From NCBI GenBank assembly GCA_963593905.1, contig CAVBBL010000007.1, positions 1 through 64,000 on the forward strand: a stretch of DNA of 64,000 nt, written 5' to 3'. A program made the translations under genes and the position numbers. Source of the DNA: CAG-791 sp963593905. GTDB taxonomy: Bacteria; Bacillota; Clostridia; Lachnospirales; Lachnospiraceae. The notes beneath the pieces are model-generated. The model did no database searches, had not been told where the DNA came from, and saw only the letters and a list, made by a program, of their open reading frames with translations. Of this stretch, positions 50,111-58,478 are shown piece by piece. Each line of letters begins with the position of its first letter. Position 1 is the stretch's first letter.

Positions 50111-50797
50111 TTATCTTGTCCGTAAGGAGTTTGTTCCAAATTGATGTAAAATACCACGCTTTATGGCAAAGCGCAGCAACAGCCAGGTCAGAAAGACCTC
50201 CAGGGGGAGCAGGAGCGTATTTTTGATCATGCCGGTGCCGGCATAGTAGATGTATCCCTTTCCGTAGAGCATAGACTTCCACAAACTTCCCAGCAGCACA
50301 TTGATACCGTAATTGATCAGAATGCGAAGCAGGATCAGCCGGGGGATGGAAGGCTTCCGGCGATAGAGAAGCAAACCGTAAATCAGACCGGAGAGCATCG
50401 CAGTGAGGAGATATCCGGGAAAATAGGGCTCGCCGAAATTAAATAGCAAGGTACTCAGTGTGTCGATGCAGGCACCGGCGGCGATAGCCATCAGGGGACC
50501 GTAGCAGTAGGCGCCTAAGGAGACCGCCAGAAAAGTAAAGGTAATGCGAAGAGACATGCCGGTGAGAAAGATGGGCATGGATTTAAGGACAATGGCCAGT
50601 GCACAGACTATGCCGGCAAACACCAGCATCCGCACATTGTGAAATTCTGCAGCTGCGCTATGCCAGTATTCTCCGGAAAAAAAAGAGAGTGTTGCCTGTG
50701 AAGTTTTGGCGGGAGACAGAGGGGCGTGATCAGAAGCTGCCTGTTTTGAAACTTTTTGTTTTGAAATTTTCTGTTTTGAAACTTCCTGTTTTGACAT
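50111..50797 (-). CDS. folT: ECF transporter S component, folate type
   Basis: This 228-aa substrate-binding membrane subunit of an energy-coupling-factor transporter is likely for folate. Typical are NVRMLVFAGIVCALAIVLKS, LRITFTFLAVSLGAYCYGPL, PGYLLTAMLSGLIYGLLLYR and about six spans. An unusual N-terminal run of 5-aa repeats (SKQEVSKQKISKQKVSKQ) precedes the first span. The THF riboswitch just upstream supports folate as the substrate. The ATPase and T component are not encoded here and would be shared from elsewhere. Confidence 0.88.
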   Translation of the reverse strand: MSKQEVSKQKISKQKVSKQAASDHAPLSPAKTSQATLSFFSGEYWHSAAAEFHNVRMLVFAGIVCALAIVLKSMPIFLTGMSLRITFTFLAVSLGAYCYGPLMAIAAGACIDTLSTLLFNFGEPYFPGYLLTAMLSGLIYGLLLYRRKPSIPRLILLRILINYGINVLLGSLWKSMLYGKGYIYYAGTGMIKNTLLLPLEVFLTWLLLRFAIKRGILHQFGTNSLRTR

Positions 50798-50800
50798 AAA

Positions 50801-50833
50801 AACCTCCTTTGTGTTTGCCGCACAAAGGAGGTT
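50801..50833 (-). promoter_or_regulatory. Hairpin enclosing the folT ribosome binding site
   Basis: On the minus strand AACCTCCTTTGTG pairs perfectly (13 bp) with CACAAAGGAGGTT, and the 3' arm contains the ribosome binding site AAAGGAGG five bases before the ATG. Opening or closing this stem would directly control translation. Confidence 0.8.
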
Positions 50834-50889
50834 TTATTTTTCAGCCGGGATGCGAAACAGCCACATCCGCAGTCGCACACCGTCATGCA

Positions 50890-51003
50890 GCAGTGGGATG
50901 CGGAAAACGCACCGCAGACCTTTCGGTCATTTCGTCCTGCCACAACTCCCCGTTGGTCAGGCACTTCGGGAATGGAATACCCACGCGCGTTTTCCTACTC
51001 TGC
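50890..51003 (-). promoter_or_regulatory. Tetrahydrofolate (THF) riboswitch
   Basis: The minus strand reads GCAGAGTAGG, then AAAACGCGCGT, a long P3 arm, CGAAA.., GACC-GAAA-GGTC, GGTGCGTTTTCCGCATCC and CTGC. P1 (GCAG/CTGC), P2 (GGAAAACGC/GCGTTTTCC) and the conserved GAGTAG and GCATCC segments match the THF riboswitch consensus. It lies before folT, a standard target. Control is probably translational through the RBS-enclosing hairpin. Confidence 0.85.
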
Positions 51004-51189
51004 GAAACTTTTATTGTTTAAAGATGGTCACCATTATAGACGCTGCATCATGGTTATGCAATCTTTGATTTAAGGTTTTAAAGATTTGATAGTTGTAAAT
51101 TGCAAATCAGGTCATTTTTTTTACAAGCAGCGTTCTTTTTATTCACAGGGGGAGAAGATAGTATTATGATATGGATATATGCTTGCAGT

Positions 51190-51245
51190 GAGGGCATACG
51201 CAGCGTTTCTCTGACAAGGAGAGAGCCGATGCAGGGTGTGCCCTC
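51190..51245 (+). promoter_or_regulatory. Long hairpin in the rhaB leader
   Basis: GAGGGCA pairs with TGCCCTC and inside it TCTCT pairs with AGAGA. It lies about 80 nt before the rhaB start. No named RNA class recognised. Confidence 0.45.
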
Positions 51246-51323
51246 CAAAAGCATAAAAAGACAAGATTTGGCAGACGGGTCTTGGGGATATTGCCTGTAC
51301 TGACCGCAGAATGGAGGGTGAAC

Positions 51324-52727
51324 ATGCAGAAATATTATTTGGCGGTGGATATCGGTGCTTCCAGCGGACGACACATTTTAGGCAGTGTGGTGAAGGGGAA
51401 GATTGTTTTAGAGGAAATCTACCGGTTCGAAAATGGCATGGTGCAGAAAAACGGCCATCGCTGCTGGGATACCGTGCAGCTGTTTCAGGAAATTGTAAAC
51501 GGCCTTAAGAAGTGCAAGGAAATCGGTAAGATTCCGGTGAGCATGGGCATCGACACATGGGCGGTGGACTATGTGCTTCTGGATGAGAAGGATCAGATCT
51601 TAGGGGAGACCTATGGCTATCGTGACCATCGCACAGAGGGGATGGATGAGGAAGTTTATAAGATTATACCGCAGGACGAACTATATGCCAGAACCGGTAT
51701 TCAGAAACAGATTTTTAATACCATTTATCAGCTGATGGCCGTGAAGAAGCAGGAGCCTGAGAATCTTAAAAAGGCAAAGACACTACTGATGCTGCCGGAT
51801 TACTTCCAGTTCCTTCTCACAGGACGGAAAGTATCTGAGTATACCAACGCTACCAGTACACAGTTGGTAAATCCTATCACCAAGCAGTGGGACAGAGAAC
51901 TTTTGATCCGGCTAGGCTATCCGGAGGATATTTTCCTGGATCTTTCCATGCCCGGCACCGTGGTGGGCAGCTTTACCAAGGAAATTGCCGAGGAAGTAGG
52001 GTTTGCATGCGAAGTAGTGCTGCCGGCTACCCATGATACGGCTTCTGCTGTCATGGCTGTGCCTTCCACGGCAGAGGATACCCTTTACATCAGCTCCGGG
52101 ACCTGGTCTCTTATGGGTGTGGAGAATCCCATGGCGATCTGTACTGAGGAGAGCAGAAAGGCTAATTTCACCAATGAGGGCGGCTATGAGTACCGCTTCC
52201 GCTTCCTTAAGAACATCATGGGACTTTGGATGATTCAGTCTGTACGACATGAGTTAAATGATGCCTATTCCTTTGCACAGCTGTGCAGCATGGCAGAGGA
52301 GGAGCGCAGCTTCCCTTCTAGAGTCAATGTGGATGACAGCTGCTTCCTGGCACCGGAGAATATGACTGAGGAGATCAAGGACTATTGCCGCAGAACCGGG
52401 CAGCAGGTGCCGGAGAGTGTGGGGCAGGTGGCGACAGTGATCTACCAGAGTCTGGCAGAGGGGTATGCAGCTACTGTAAAGGAAATCGAGTCTATCACAG
52501 AGAAGCACTACAATGCCATCAATATTGTAGGCGGCGGTTCCAATGCAGCATACTTAAACGAGCTGACAGCGCAGAAGTCCGGCCGCACTGTCTACGCTGG
52601 TCCCGGTGAGGCTACGGCCATCGGCAATCTGCTGGCACAGATGATTCATGCAGAGGAATTTACCTCTCTGAAGCAGGCGAGAGGATGTGTGTTTGATTCC
52701 TTCGGGGTGAAGACTTATCAGGCATAA
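51324..52727 (+). CDS. rhaB: Rhamnulokinase
   Basis: RhaB phosphorylates L-rhamnulose to L-rhamnulose-1-phosphate. The 467-aa FGGY-family kinase has the N-terminal phosphate loop AVDIGASSGRHILG, the block GIDTWAVDYVLLD, ATHDTASAVMAVP, SSGTWSLMGVE and IVGGGSNAAYLNELTA. GGAGGGTGA precedes the ATG at 51324. The rhamnose isomerase and aldolase genes (rhaA, rhaD) are not in the window. Its closeness to the GH106/GH78 operon ties it to the same catabolic route. Confidence 0.95.
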   Translation: MQKYYLAVDIGASSGRHILGSVVKGKIVLEEIYRFENGMVQKNGHRCWDTVQLFQEIVNGLKKCKEIGKIPVSMGIDTWAVDYVLLDEKDQILGETYGYRDHRTEGMDEEVYKIIPQDELYARTGIQKQIFNTIYQLMAVKKQEPENLKKAKTLLMLPDYFQFLLTGRKVSEYTNATSTQLVNPITKQWDRELLIRLGYPEDIFLDLSMPGTVVGSFTKEIAEEVGFACEVVLPATHDTASAVMAVPSTAEDTLYISSGTWSLMGVENPMAICTEESRKANFTNEGGYEYRFRFLKNIMGLWMIQSVRHELNDAYSFAQLCSMAEEERSFPSRVNVDDSCFLAPENMTEEIKDYCRRTGQQVPESVGQVATVIYQSLAEGYAATVKEIESITEKHYNAINIVGGGSNAAYLNELTAQKSGRTVYAGPGEATAIGNLLAQMIHAEEFTSLKQARGCVFDSFGVKTYQA

Positions 52728-52741
52728 GTTCTGAAATGATT

Positions 52742-52796
52742 TTAAAGTAATCTCAAAGCAATCTTAAAGCAACCTTAAAGCAACCTTAAAGCGCTT
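52742..52796 (+). repeat. 11-nt minisatellite after rhaB
   Basis: Five consecutive units of TTAAAGCAACC type follow the rhaB stop after 14 nt; similar fragments recur near 52831-52846. Confidence 0.85.
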
Positions 52797-52846
52797 CCCA
52801 GGGAATCGTAGAGTAATTCTAATGGGAATATAAAGTAATCTTAAAG

Positions 52847-52890
52847 AGAAAAGCGAGGCAGTGTAAAGGATGCCTCGCTTTTCTGTTTTT
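52847..52890 (+). terminator. Terminator after rhaB
   Basis: A perfect 13-bp stem (AGAAAAGCGAGGC with GCCTCGCTTTTCT) is followed by GTTTTT. Confidence 0.92.
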
Positions 52891-52931
52891 ACCGGATTTC
52901 AAGGAATGAAGAAGTATAACGAAACGTCGAG

Positions 52932-52991
52932 ATGTGCACATTCAAAATGTGTGCATTTAAAATGTGCACATTCAAAATGTACACATTCAAA
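52932..52991 (+). repeat. 15-nt minisatellite
   Basis: Four units of ATGTGCACATTCAAA run head to tail. The period of 15 keeps a frame open, but there is no ribosome binding site, so it is not called a gene. Confidence 0.88.
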
Positions 52992-53112
52992 AATGGATTT
53001 AATGTTTTATATTTTTTTAATTCTATGTTAAGATTAGATAAATATTTATCCGGAATGAAGGTCAGCTGGTATGGGTTATTGGGGGATACATCCTGCTTGC
53101 TTATACGAATCT

Positions 53113-53176
53113 GGCTGTCGGCTGCCGTATTGCATCTGCTTTGGCAGGAAAGGGTGCATGCGGCGGGTCGGCAGCC
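53113..53176 (+). promoter_or_regulatory. Long imperfect hairpin before the OPT gene
   Basis: GGCTGTCGGCTGCCG and CGGCGGGTCGGCAGCC pair with wobbles, with GCAT/ATGC further in. It lies about 40 nt before the start codon and is followed by a short T-run, so it may be a terminator or attenuator. The rest of 52992-53112 shows nothing recognisable. Confidence 0.5.
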
Positions 53177-53216
53177 CTTTCATTTTGGAAGGGAAAAAGG
53201 AGGAAGTTAGAAAGAA

Positions 53217-55139
53217 ATGTCTGACAACAATTTTAAACCGTTTATTCCGGCGGATCAGAATGCGCCGGAATTTACGCCTGTTTCGGTGGTCATGGGTATT
53301 GTATTGGCAATCCTGTTCGGTGCAGCCAATGCCTACCTGGGACTGCGTGTAGGTATGACAGTGTCCGCCTCTATTCCGGCCGCTGTTATTTCCATGGGAA
53401 TTATGCGCTTTGGGCTCAAGCGAGATTCTGTTCTCGAAAACAACATGGCCCAGACCATCGGTTCTGCCGGTGAGGCTATTGCCGGCGGCGCCATCTTTAC
53501 CATTCCTGCGCTGTTCCTATGGTCCCAGGAGTGGGGGACAGAAGCACCTTCCATGATCGAGATCGCTGCGATTGCTCTGATCGGCGGCATCCTGGGTGTA
53601 CTGTTCATGGTGCCTCTTCGCAAGGCTTTGATTGTGGAGGAGCACGGTGTCCTTCCTTATCCGGAAGGTACAGCTTGTGCAGAAGTGCTGATGGCAGGTG
53701 AAGAAGGCGGAGAAAAGGCAGCTGCTGTCTTTAAGGGACTGGGCGTTGCTGCTGTGTATAAATTCATTACAGACGGACTCAAACTCTTCCCCAGCGAAGT
53801 ACACTATGAGATTCCTGCCTATAAGGGTGCCGGTATGGGCGCTGATGTCCTGCCTGCTCTTTTGGGTGTAGGCTATATCTGCGGTCCCAGAGTGTCTTCC
53901 TATCTGCTTGCCGGCGGTGTGTTGGGCTGGTTTGTATTAATGCCGCTGATCGTGCTTTTCGGCGGTGATACGATTCTGTTCCCTGCCTCTGTTTCCATCA
54001 ATGAACTGTACGCAAGCGGCGGCTCTTATGCTATCTGGTCCAATTATATTAAGTATATCGGCGCCGGTGCTGTGGCATCCGGCGGTATCCTGAGTCTGAT
54101 CAAATCACTGCCTATGATCATCAGAACATTCAGGGATGCGATGAGCGACCTTAAAAAGAAGGGTGAAAAGAGCAATCTGCGCACACAGAGGGATCTTTCC
54201 CTGAAGGTGATCCTGATTGGTGTAGTGGTATTGGCTTTTGCAATCTGGCTTCTTCCGGTAGTACCGGTGACACTTTTAGGTGCAGTGATTATCGTCGTCA
54301 TGGGCTTTTTCTTTGCAACTGTATCCGCCCGTATGGTAGGCCTGGTGGGTTCCAGCAACAGCCCTGTTTCCGGCATGACCATCGCCACCTTACTGATCGC
54401 TACCATTCTCTTAAAGGTAACAGGACAGACCGGCCATGCCGGTATGACGGCAGCGATTGCCATCGGCTCTATTATTTGCGTGATCACCTCTATTTCCGGT
54501 GATACCTCACAGGATTTAAAGACCGGCTATATCGTAGGAGCTACTCCTGTGAAGCAGCAGATCGGTGAGCTCATCGGTGCCAGCGTGACAGCAGTAGCCA
54601 TCGGCGGTATCCTGTACCTTCTGAACGCGGCATGGGGCTATGGCTCTGCAAACCTTCCGGCACCTCAGGCGACCTTGATGAAGATGATCGTAGAAGGCGT
54701 TATGGACGGTAACCTTCCTTGGAATCTGGTTATCGCCGGTGCCTTTATCGGTATTGCCGCAGAAGTGGTAGGCATTCCGGTTATGCCTTTTGCTGTAGGT
54801 CTCTACCTGCCCATTCATCTGAGTACACCTATGATGGTCGGCGGTCTGATCTCTTATTTTGTCAACAGAAATAAAGATGTGGACGAAACGGAGAAGAAGA
54901 GAAGAAATGACAGAGGTATCCTTTACGGCTCCGGTATGATCGCCGGTGAAGGTCTGGTAGGTATCCTGCTGGCTGTTTTTGCCATCATTCCCATGGGAGA
55001 GGGCTCCTTAGGAGATTTCCTGGGCAGCCTGATCTCCGGCACCCCCATCAACAGCAACTTAGGCGGCATCATCTTCTTTATCCTGCTGTGCCTGAGCATG
55101 ATTGCTGTCATCAAGGGGAAGAAAGCAAAGAATTCATAA
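53217..55139 (+). CDS. OPT-family oligopeptide transporter
   Basis: The 640-aa membrane protein of the OPT/YSL superfamily has about 15-16 hydrophobic segments. Typical blocks are AILFGAANAYLGLRVGMTVS, GSAGEAIAGGAIFTIPALFL and RKALIVEEHGVLPYPEGTAC, with GDTSQDLKTGYIVGATPVKQ in the second half. Bacterial members are thought to be proton-coupled importers of peptides or metal chelates; the substrate here is not evident. AAGGAGG lies about 12 nt before the ATG. It is followed by a strong terminator and appears monocistronic. Confidence 0.92.
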   Translation: MSDNNFKPFIPADQNAPEFTPVSVVMGIVLAILFGAANAYLGLRVGMTVSASIPAAVISMGIMRFGLKRDSVLENNMAQTIGSAGEAIAGGAIFTIPALFLWSQEWGTEAPSMIEIAAIALIGGILGVLFMVPLRKALIVEEHGVLPYPEGTACAEVLMAGEEGGEKAAAVFKGLGVAAVYKFITDGLKLFPSEVHYEIPAYKGAGMGADVLPALLGVGYICGPRVSSYLLAGGVLGWFVLMPLIVLFGGDTILFPASVSINELYASGGSYAIWSNYIKYIGAGAVASGGILSLIKSLPMIIRTFRDAMSDLKKKGEKSNLRTQRDLSLKVILIGVVVLAFAIWLLPVVPVTLLGAVIIVVMGFFFATVSARMVGLVGSSNSPVSGMTIATLLIATILLKVTGQTGHAGMTAAIAIGSIICVITSISGDTSQDLKTGYIVGATPVKQQIGELIGASVTAVAIGGILYLLNAAWGYGSANLPAPQATLMKMIVEGVMDGNLPWNLVIAGAFIGIAAEVVGIPVMPFAVGLYLPIHLSTPMMVGGLISYFVNRNKDVDETEKKRRNDRGILYGSGMIAGEGLVGILLAVFAIIPMGEGSLGDFLGSLISGTPINSNLGGIIFFILLCLSMIAVIKGKKAKNS

Positions 55140-55214
55140 AGAGAATACTTTCCATCAATTCAAAAAAATCATAACAAAGCATTTACAAATCATAAGTGGT
55201 TTGCAAACAATGAC

Positions 55215-55256
55215 AAAGTATGCAGCATTTTCCGTAAATGCTGCATACTTTCTTTT
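55215..55256 (+). terminator. Terminator after the OPT gene
   Basis: A perfect 15-bp stem (AAGTATGCAGCATTT with AAATGCTGCATACTT) is followed by TCTTTT. Confidence 0.92.
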
Positions 55257-55263
55257 CGGAGAG

Positions 55264-55294
55264 GAATCTGAGAATTGCTTTGAGATTCCTCCGG
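55264..55294 (+). repeat. Partial copy of the glmS/udk leader element
   Basis: The hairpin AATCT...AGATT followed by CCTCCGG matches about 26 of 29 positions of 2047-2075 before glmS. It lies 50 nt before the PqqD-like gene; the other leader modules are changed or missing. Confidence 0.55.
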
Positions 55295-55343
55295 CGTATA
55301 CGTTGCCTCTTCGCAGCGCAGCCGCTCAGAAATGAGGATTAAA

Positions 55344-55697
55344 ATGAATAAGAATAAAAAGAAAAATTATCTGGACTATATTCCGGCTCATTCCTCCAAT
55401 CATCCCTGGGAGGTGAACAAGCAGGGATTGGTGGAGATTCAGGTCACGAATAAGGGCTTTTATAATTGGATTGCACAGAAACTTTTTCATAAACCACGGG
55501 TGAGCCGAATCAGTTTGGAGGAATTCGGAAGCTTTATCTGGCAGCAGATAGATGGAAAGAAATCAATTTACGAGATCGGACTGCTGGTCAGAGAACATTT
55601 CGGTGAAAAGGCCGAGCCGGTATTTGAGCGGCTGGCAGGATATTTCCGTACTTTGGAGAGGACGAAGTATATTTATTTTGTCAATCAGAGAGGATAA
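55344..55697 (+). CDS. PqqD-like (RRE-fold) protein
   Basis: The 117-aa protein is of the PqqD family, whose winged-helix RRE fold binds leader peptides of ribosomally made modified peptides in other systems. Recognisable are VSRISLEEFGSFIWQQIDGK and the second half IGLLVREHFGEKAEPVFERL. No radical SAM enzyme, precursor peptide or exporter is next to it, so its role is open. The second ATG (55344) is preferred because GAGG lies at 55334 between it and the first ATG. Confidence 0.8.
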   Translation: MNKNKKKNYLDYIPAHSSNHPWEVNKQGLVEIQVTNKGFYNWIAQKLFHKPRVSRISLEEFGSFIWQQIDGKKSIYEIGLLVREHFGEKAEPVFERLAGYFRTLERTKYIYFVNQRG

Positions 55698-55936
55698 AAA
55701 ATGTTCGGAGCTGTCTGATTTTTCAGGGAGAGTTTCATGGGCTTTTTTTGTGACGATTGTTAGTGGCGATTTTTAGTGGTGACGCAGTGGTTTTCAATTA
55801 GTTACAGCTATGCTGCGTACATTCTAAAAAATATATTAAATCGAACATAGTATATGAAAAATGAGTAAAATTGAGGAAATGCGAGAAAAAGAGAGAAAAA
55901 CGAAGGAAATGTATAGAAATGCACCTGTAAATTTTC

Positions 55937-55965
55937 TTGCAAAGAAAGACCACAAAATCTATTAT
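55937..55965 (+). promoter_or_regulatory. Sigma-A promoter of groESL
   Basis: TTGCAA (55937-55942) and TATTAT (55960-55965) are separated by 17 bp, directly upstream of the CIRCE operator. The preceding 55698-55936 shows no gene; it is AT-rich with nothing clear. Confidence 0.85.
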
Positions 55966-55976
55966 ACGTTACAGAG

Positions 55977-56003
55977 TTAGCACTCAAGAGAAAAGAGTGC
56001 TAA
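55977..56003 (+). promoter_or_regulatory. CIRCE operator (HrcA binding site)
   Basis: TTAGCACTC-N9-GAGTGCTAA is a perfect match to the CIRCE consensus. It indicates HrcA repression of groESL relieved by heat or misfolded protein. Confidence 0.97.
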
Positions 56004-56061
56004 CAATTACAAAACGAAGCATACAGCTAAGGCTGTGCATTACATTTAAGGAGGCATTGTT

Positions 56062-56346
56062 ATGAAGTTAGTACCTTTAGGCGACAGAGTGGTATTAAAG
56101 CAGTTAGTGGCAGAGGCTACAACCAAGTCCGGTATCGTTCTTCCCGGTCAGGAGAAGGAAAAGCCCCAGCAGGCTGAAGTTATTGCAGTAGGCCCCGGCG
56201 GCATGGTAGACGGCAAGGAAGTAAAGATGGAAGTAAACGTGGGCGACAACGTAATTTATTCCAAGTACTCCGGAACCGAAGTAAAGCTGGATGAGGAAGA
56301 GTATGTAATCGTTCGTCAGAATGATATCCTGGCAGTCATTAAATAA
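56062..56346 (+). CDS. groES: Co-chaperonin GroES
   Basis: The 94-aa lid of the chaperonin forms a heptameric cap on GroEL. It has the standard opening MKLVPLGDRVVLKQL, the mobile loop EATTKSGIVLPG and the ending YVIVRQNDILAVI. AAGGAGG lies before the ATG, and control is by CIRCE. GroEL follows after an unusually long 238-nt gap. Confidence 0.97.
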   Translation: MKLVPLGDRVVLKQLVAEATTKSGIVLPGQEKEKPQQAEVIAVGPGGMVDGKEVKMEVNVGDNVIYSKYSGTEVKLDEEEYVIVRQNDILAVIK

Positions 56347-56584
56347 CCTGGCTTCCAATCAAAAGCAAAGAGCTGGATGGAGACATGATTGAGACTGAAA
56401 AAGCTTGGTTTCAAGGGTGGTTTCTATTCAGAGATTAGTTAGAGGAAGATGTAAATTTCATTTTGACGTATTTCATATAGACAGAAATAGATATGTGAAA
56501 CAGATATAAATGAAATAGGAAGATTGTACAGATTTGATGACAGATGAAAGATCAGATCTACAGATAAAATGGAGGATTTAAGTC

Positions 56585-58207
56585 ATGGCAAAGGATTTAA
56601 AGATGGGCACAGACGCAAGAGCAGCTCTTGCAGTAGGTGTTAACAAACTGGCAGATACCGTAAAGATCACCCTTGGTCCCAAGGGAAGAAACGTAGTACT
56701 TGACAAGAGCTATGGTACTCCCACCATTACCAATGATGGTGTTACTATTGCGAAAGAGATCGAGCTGGAAGATGAGTTCGAGAACATGGGCGCACAGCTG
56801 ATTCGTGAGGCTTCATCCAAGACCAACGATGTTGCAGGTGATGGTACCACCACCGCAACCGTTCTGGCACAGGCTATGATCAACGAAGGCATGAAGAACC
56901 TGGCAGCAGGCGCTAATCCCATCGTGCTTCGTAAGGGCATGAAGAAGGCTACCGATGCAGCCGTTGCTTCCATTAAGGAAATGAGCACCACTGTAAAGGG
57001 TAAAGAGGACATTGAGAAAGTAGCTACCATTTCTTCCGGTGATCCGGAAGTGGGCAAGATGATTGCTGATGCTATGGAGAAGGTTTCCAAGGATGGCGTC
57101 ATCACCATCGAGGAGTCCAAGACCATGAAGACCGAGCTGGATCTGGTAGAAGGTATGCAGTTCGATCGCGGCTATATCAGCGCTTATATGTGCAATGATA
57201 TGGAGAAGATGGTCGCTAATCTGGAGGATCCTTTCATCCTCATTACTGATAAGAAGATTTCCAGCATTCAGGATATCCTGCCTCTGTTAGAGCAGATCGT
57301 GAAGATGGGCGCTAAGCTCCTGATCATCGCTGAGGATGTAGAGGGCGAAGCACTGACTACCCTGATCGTGAATAAGCTGCGCGGTACCTTCGACGTAGTA
57401 GCAGTGAAGGCTCCCGGCTACGGCGATCGCAGAAAGGCAATGTTAGAGGATATCGCTATCCTGACCGGCGGCCAGGTAATCTCTTCTGATCTGGGCTTAG
57501 AGCTGAAGGATGCCACCATCGAGCAGCTTGGCCGCGCTAAGAGCGTTAAGGTAGAGAAGGAAAATACCACAATCGTTGACGGCGAAGGTGACAAGAACGC
57601 ACTGCACGACAGAGTAGAGCAGATCAAGAAGCAGATCGCTGATACCACCTCTGATTTCGACAGAGAAAAGCTTCAGGAGCGTCTTGCAAAGCTTTCCGGC
57701 GGCGTAGGCGTAATCCGCGTAGGGGCTGCTACTGAGACGGAGATGAAGGAAGCTAAGTATCGTATGGAGGATGCTTTAAATGCCACCAAGGCTGCAGTAG
57801 AAGAGGGCGTTATCTTCGGCGGCGGTTCTGCTTACATCCACTCTCAGAAGGCTGTAGAGGAAGAAATTAAGGATCTGACCGGCGATGAGAAGACCGGTGC
57901 AAGAATCGTCTTAAAGGCACTGGAGGCTCCGCTGTTCAATATCGCAGCCAATGCAGGCTTAGACGGCTCTGTGATTGTTAATAAGGTAAAGGAATCTGCT
58001 GTAGGCGTTGGTTTTGACGCTTATACAGAGGAATATGTAGACATGATGGATGACGGCGTCCTGGATCCTGTAAAGGTAACCAGAAGCGCACTGCAGAATG
58101 CTACTTCTGTGGCATCTACTTTCCTGACCACTGAGGCAGCTGTGGCGAATATTAAAGAACCGGCTCAGGCTGCTCCCGCAGGCGGTGCAGGCATGGGCAT
58201 GATGTAG
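56585..58207 (+). CDS. groEL: Chaperonin GroEL
   Basis: This 540-aa protein-folding ATPase forms double heptameric rings. It begins MAKDLKMGTDARAALAVGVN and has the ATP-binding DGTTTATVLAQAM and the late segment FGGGSAYIHSQKAVEEE. The tail is GGAGMGMM, shorter than the common GGM-repeat tail. GGAGG lies 10 nt before the ATG. The groES-groEL gap holds no clear terminator or promoter and is A-rich with no reading frame. Confidence 0.97.
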   Translation: MAKDLKMGTDARAALAVGVNKLADTVKITLGPKGRNVVLDKSYGTPTITNDGVTIAKEIELEDEFENMGAQLIREASSKTNDVAGDGTTTATVLAQAMINEGMKNLAAGANPIVLRKGMKKATDAAVASIKEMSTTVKGKEDIEKVATISSGDPEVGKMIADAMEKVSKDGVITIEESKTMKTELDLVEGMQFDRGYISAYMCNDMEKMVANLEDPFILITDKKISSIQDILPLLEQIVKMGAKLLIIAEDVEGEALTTLIVNKLRGTFDVVAVKAPGYGDRRKAMLEDIAILTGGQVISSDLGLELKDATIEQLGRAKSVKVEKENTTIVDGEGDKNALHDRVEQIKKQIADTTSDFDREKLQERLAKLSGGVGVIRVGAATETEMKEAKYRMEDALNATKAAVEEGVIFGGGSAYIHSQKAVEEEIKDLTGDEKTGARIVLKALEAPLFNIAANAGLDGSVIVNKVKESAVGVGFDAYTEEYVDMMDDGVLDPVKVTRSALQNATSVASTFLTTEAAVANIKEPAQAAPAGGAGMGMM

Positions 58208-58302
58208 GCAGCTCAGTGTATCTGAAGTTGAATCAGATTTCAGGGCGTACGGCAGTTAAATACAGGCCGTGACAGCGAACAACAAAGAAATATAGATATT
58301 GC

Positions 58303-58340
58303 AAAAAGGACAGAACTCGGAAGCGGGGGCTGTCCTTTTT
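58303..58340 (+). terminator. Terminator after groEL
   Basis: AAAAAGGACAG pairs with CTGTCCTTTTT and is followed by ATTTG. Confidence 0.9.
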
Positions 58341-58478
58341 ATTTGCCATATGTCATAAAGCAACAATACTTACAGAGAAACCTAATTAAATCAACGAAAT
58401 AGTGGTAGAATATAGAAGTAATAGAGGAATGAAGCTGCGAAGGATTACCACAAGGCATTGACAGGGAGTGTTGATTTA

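Noticed and set aside
50811..51068. Plus-strand frame of 85 codons upstream of rhaB
   Set aside because: It overlaps the minus-strand THF riboswitch and folT leader; no ribosome binding site or homology.
52932..53210. Open frame beginning with MCTFKMCAFKMCTFK repeats
   Set aside because: A 15-nt minisatellite keeps the frame open by chance; there is no ribosome binding site and the remainder resembles no protein.
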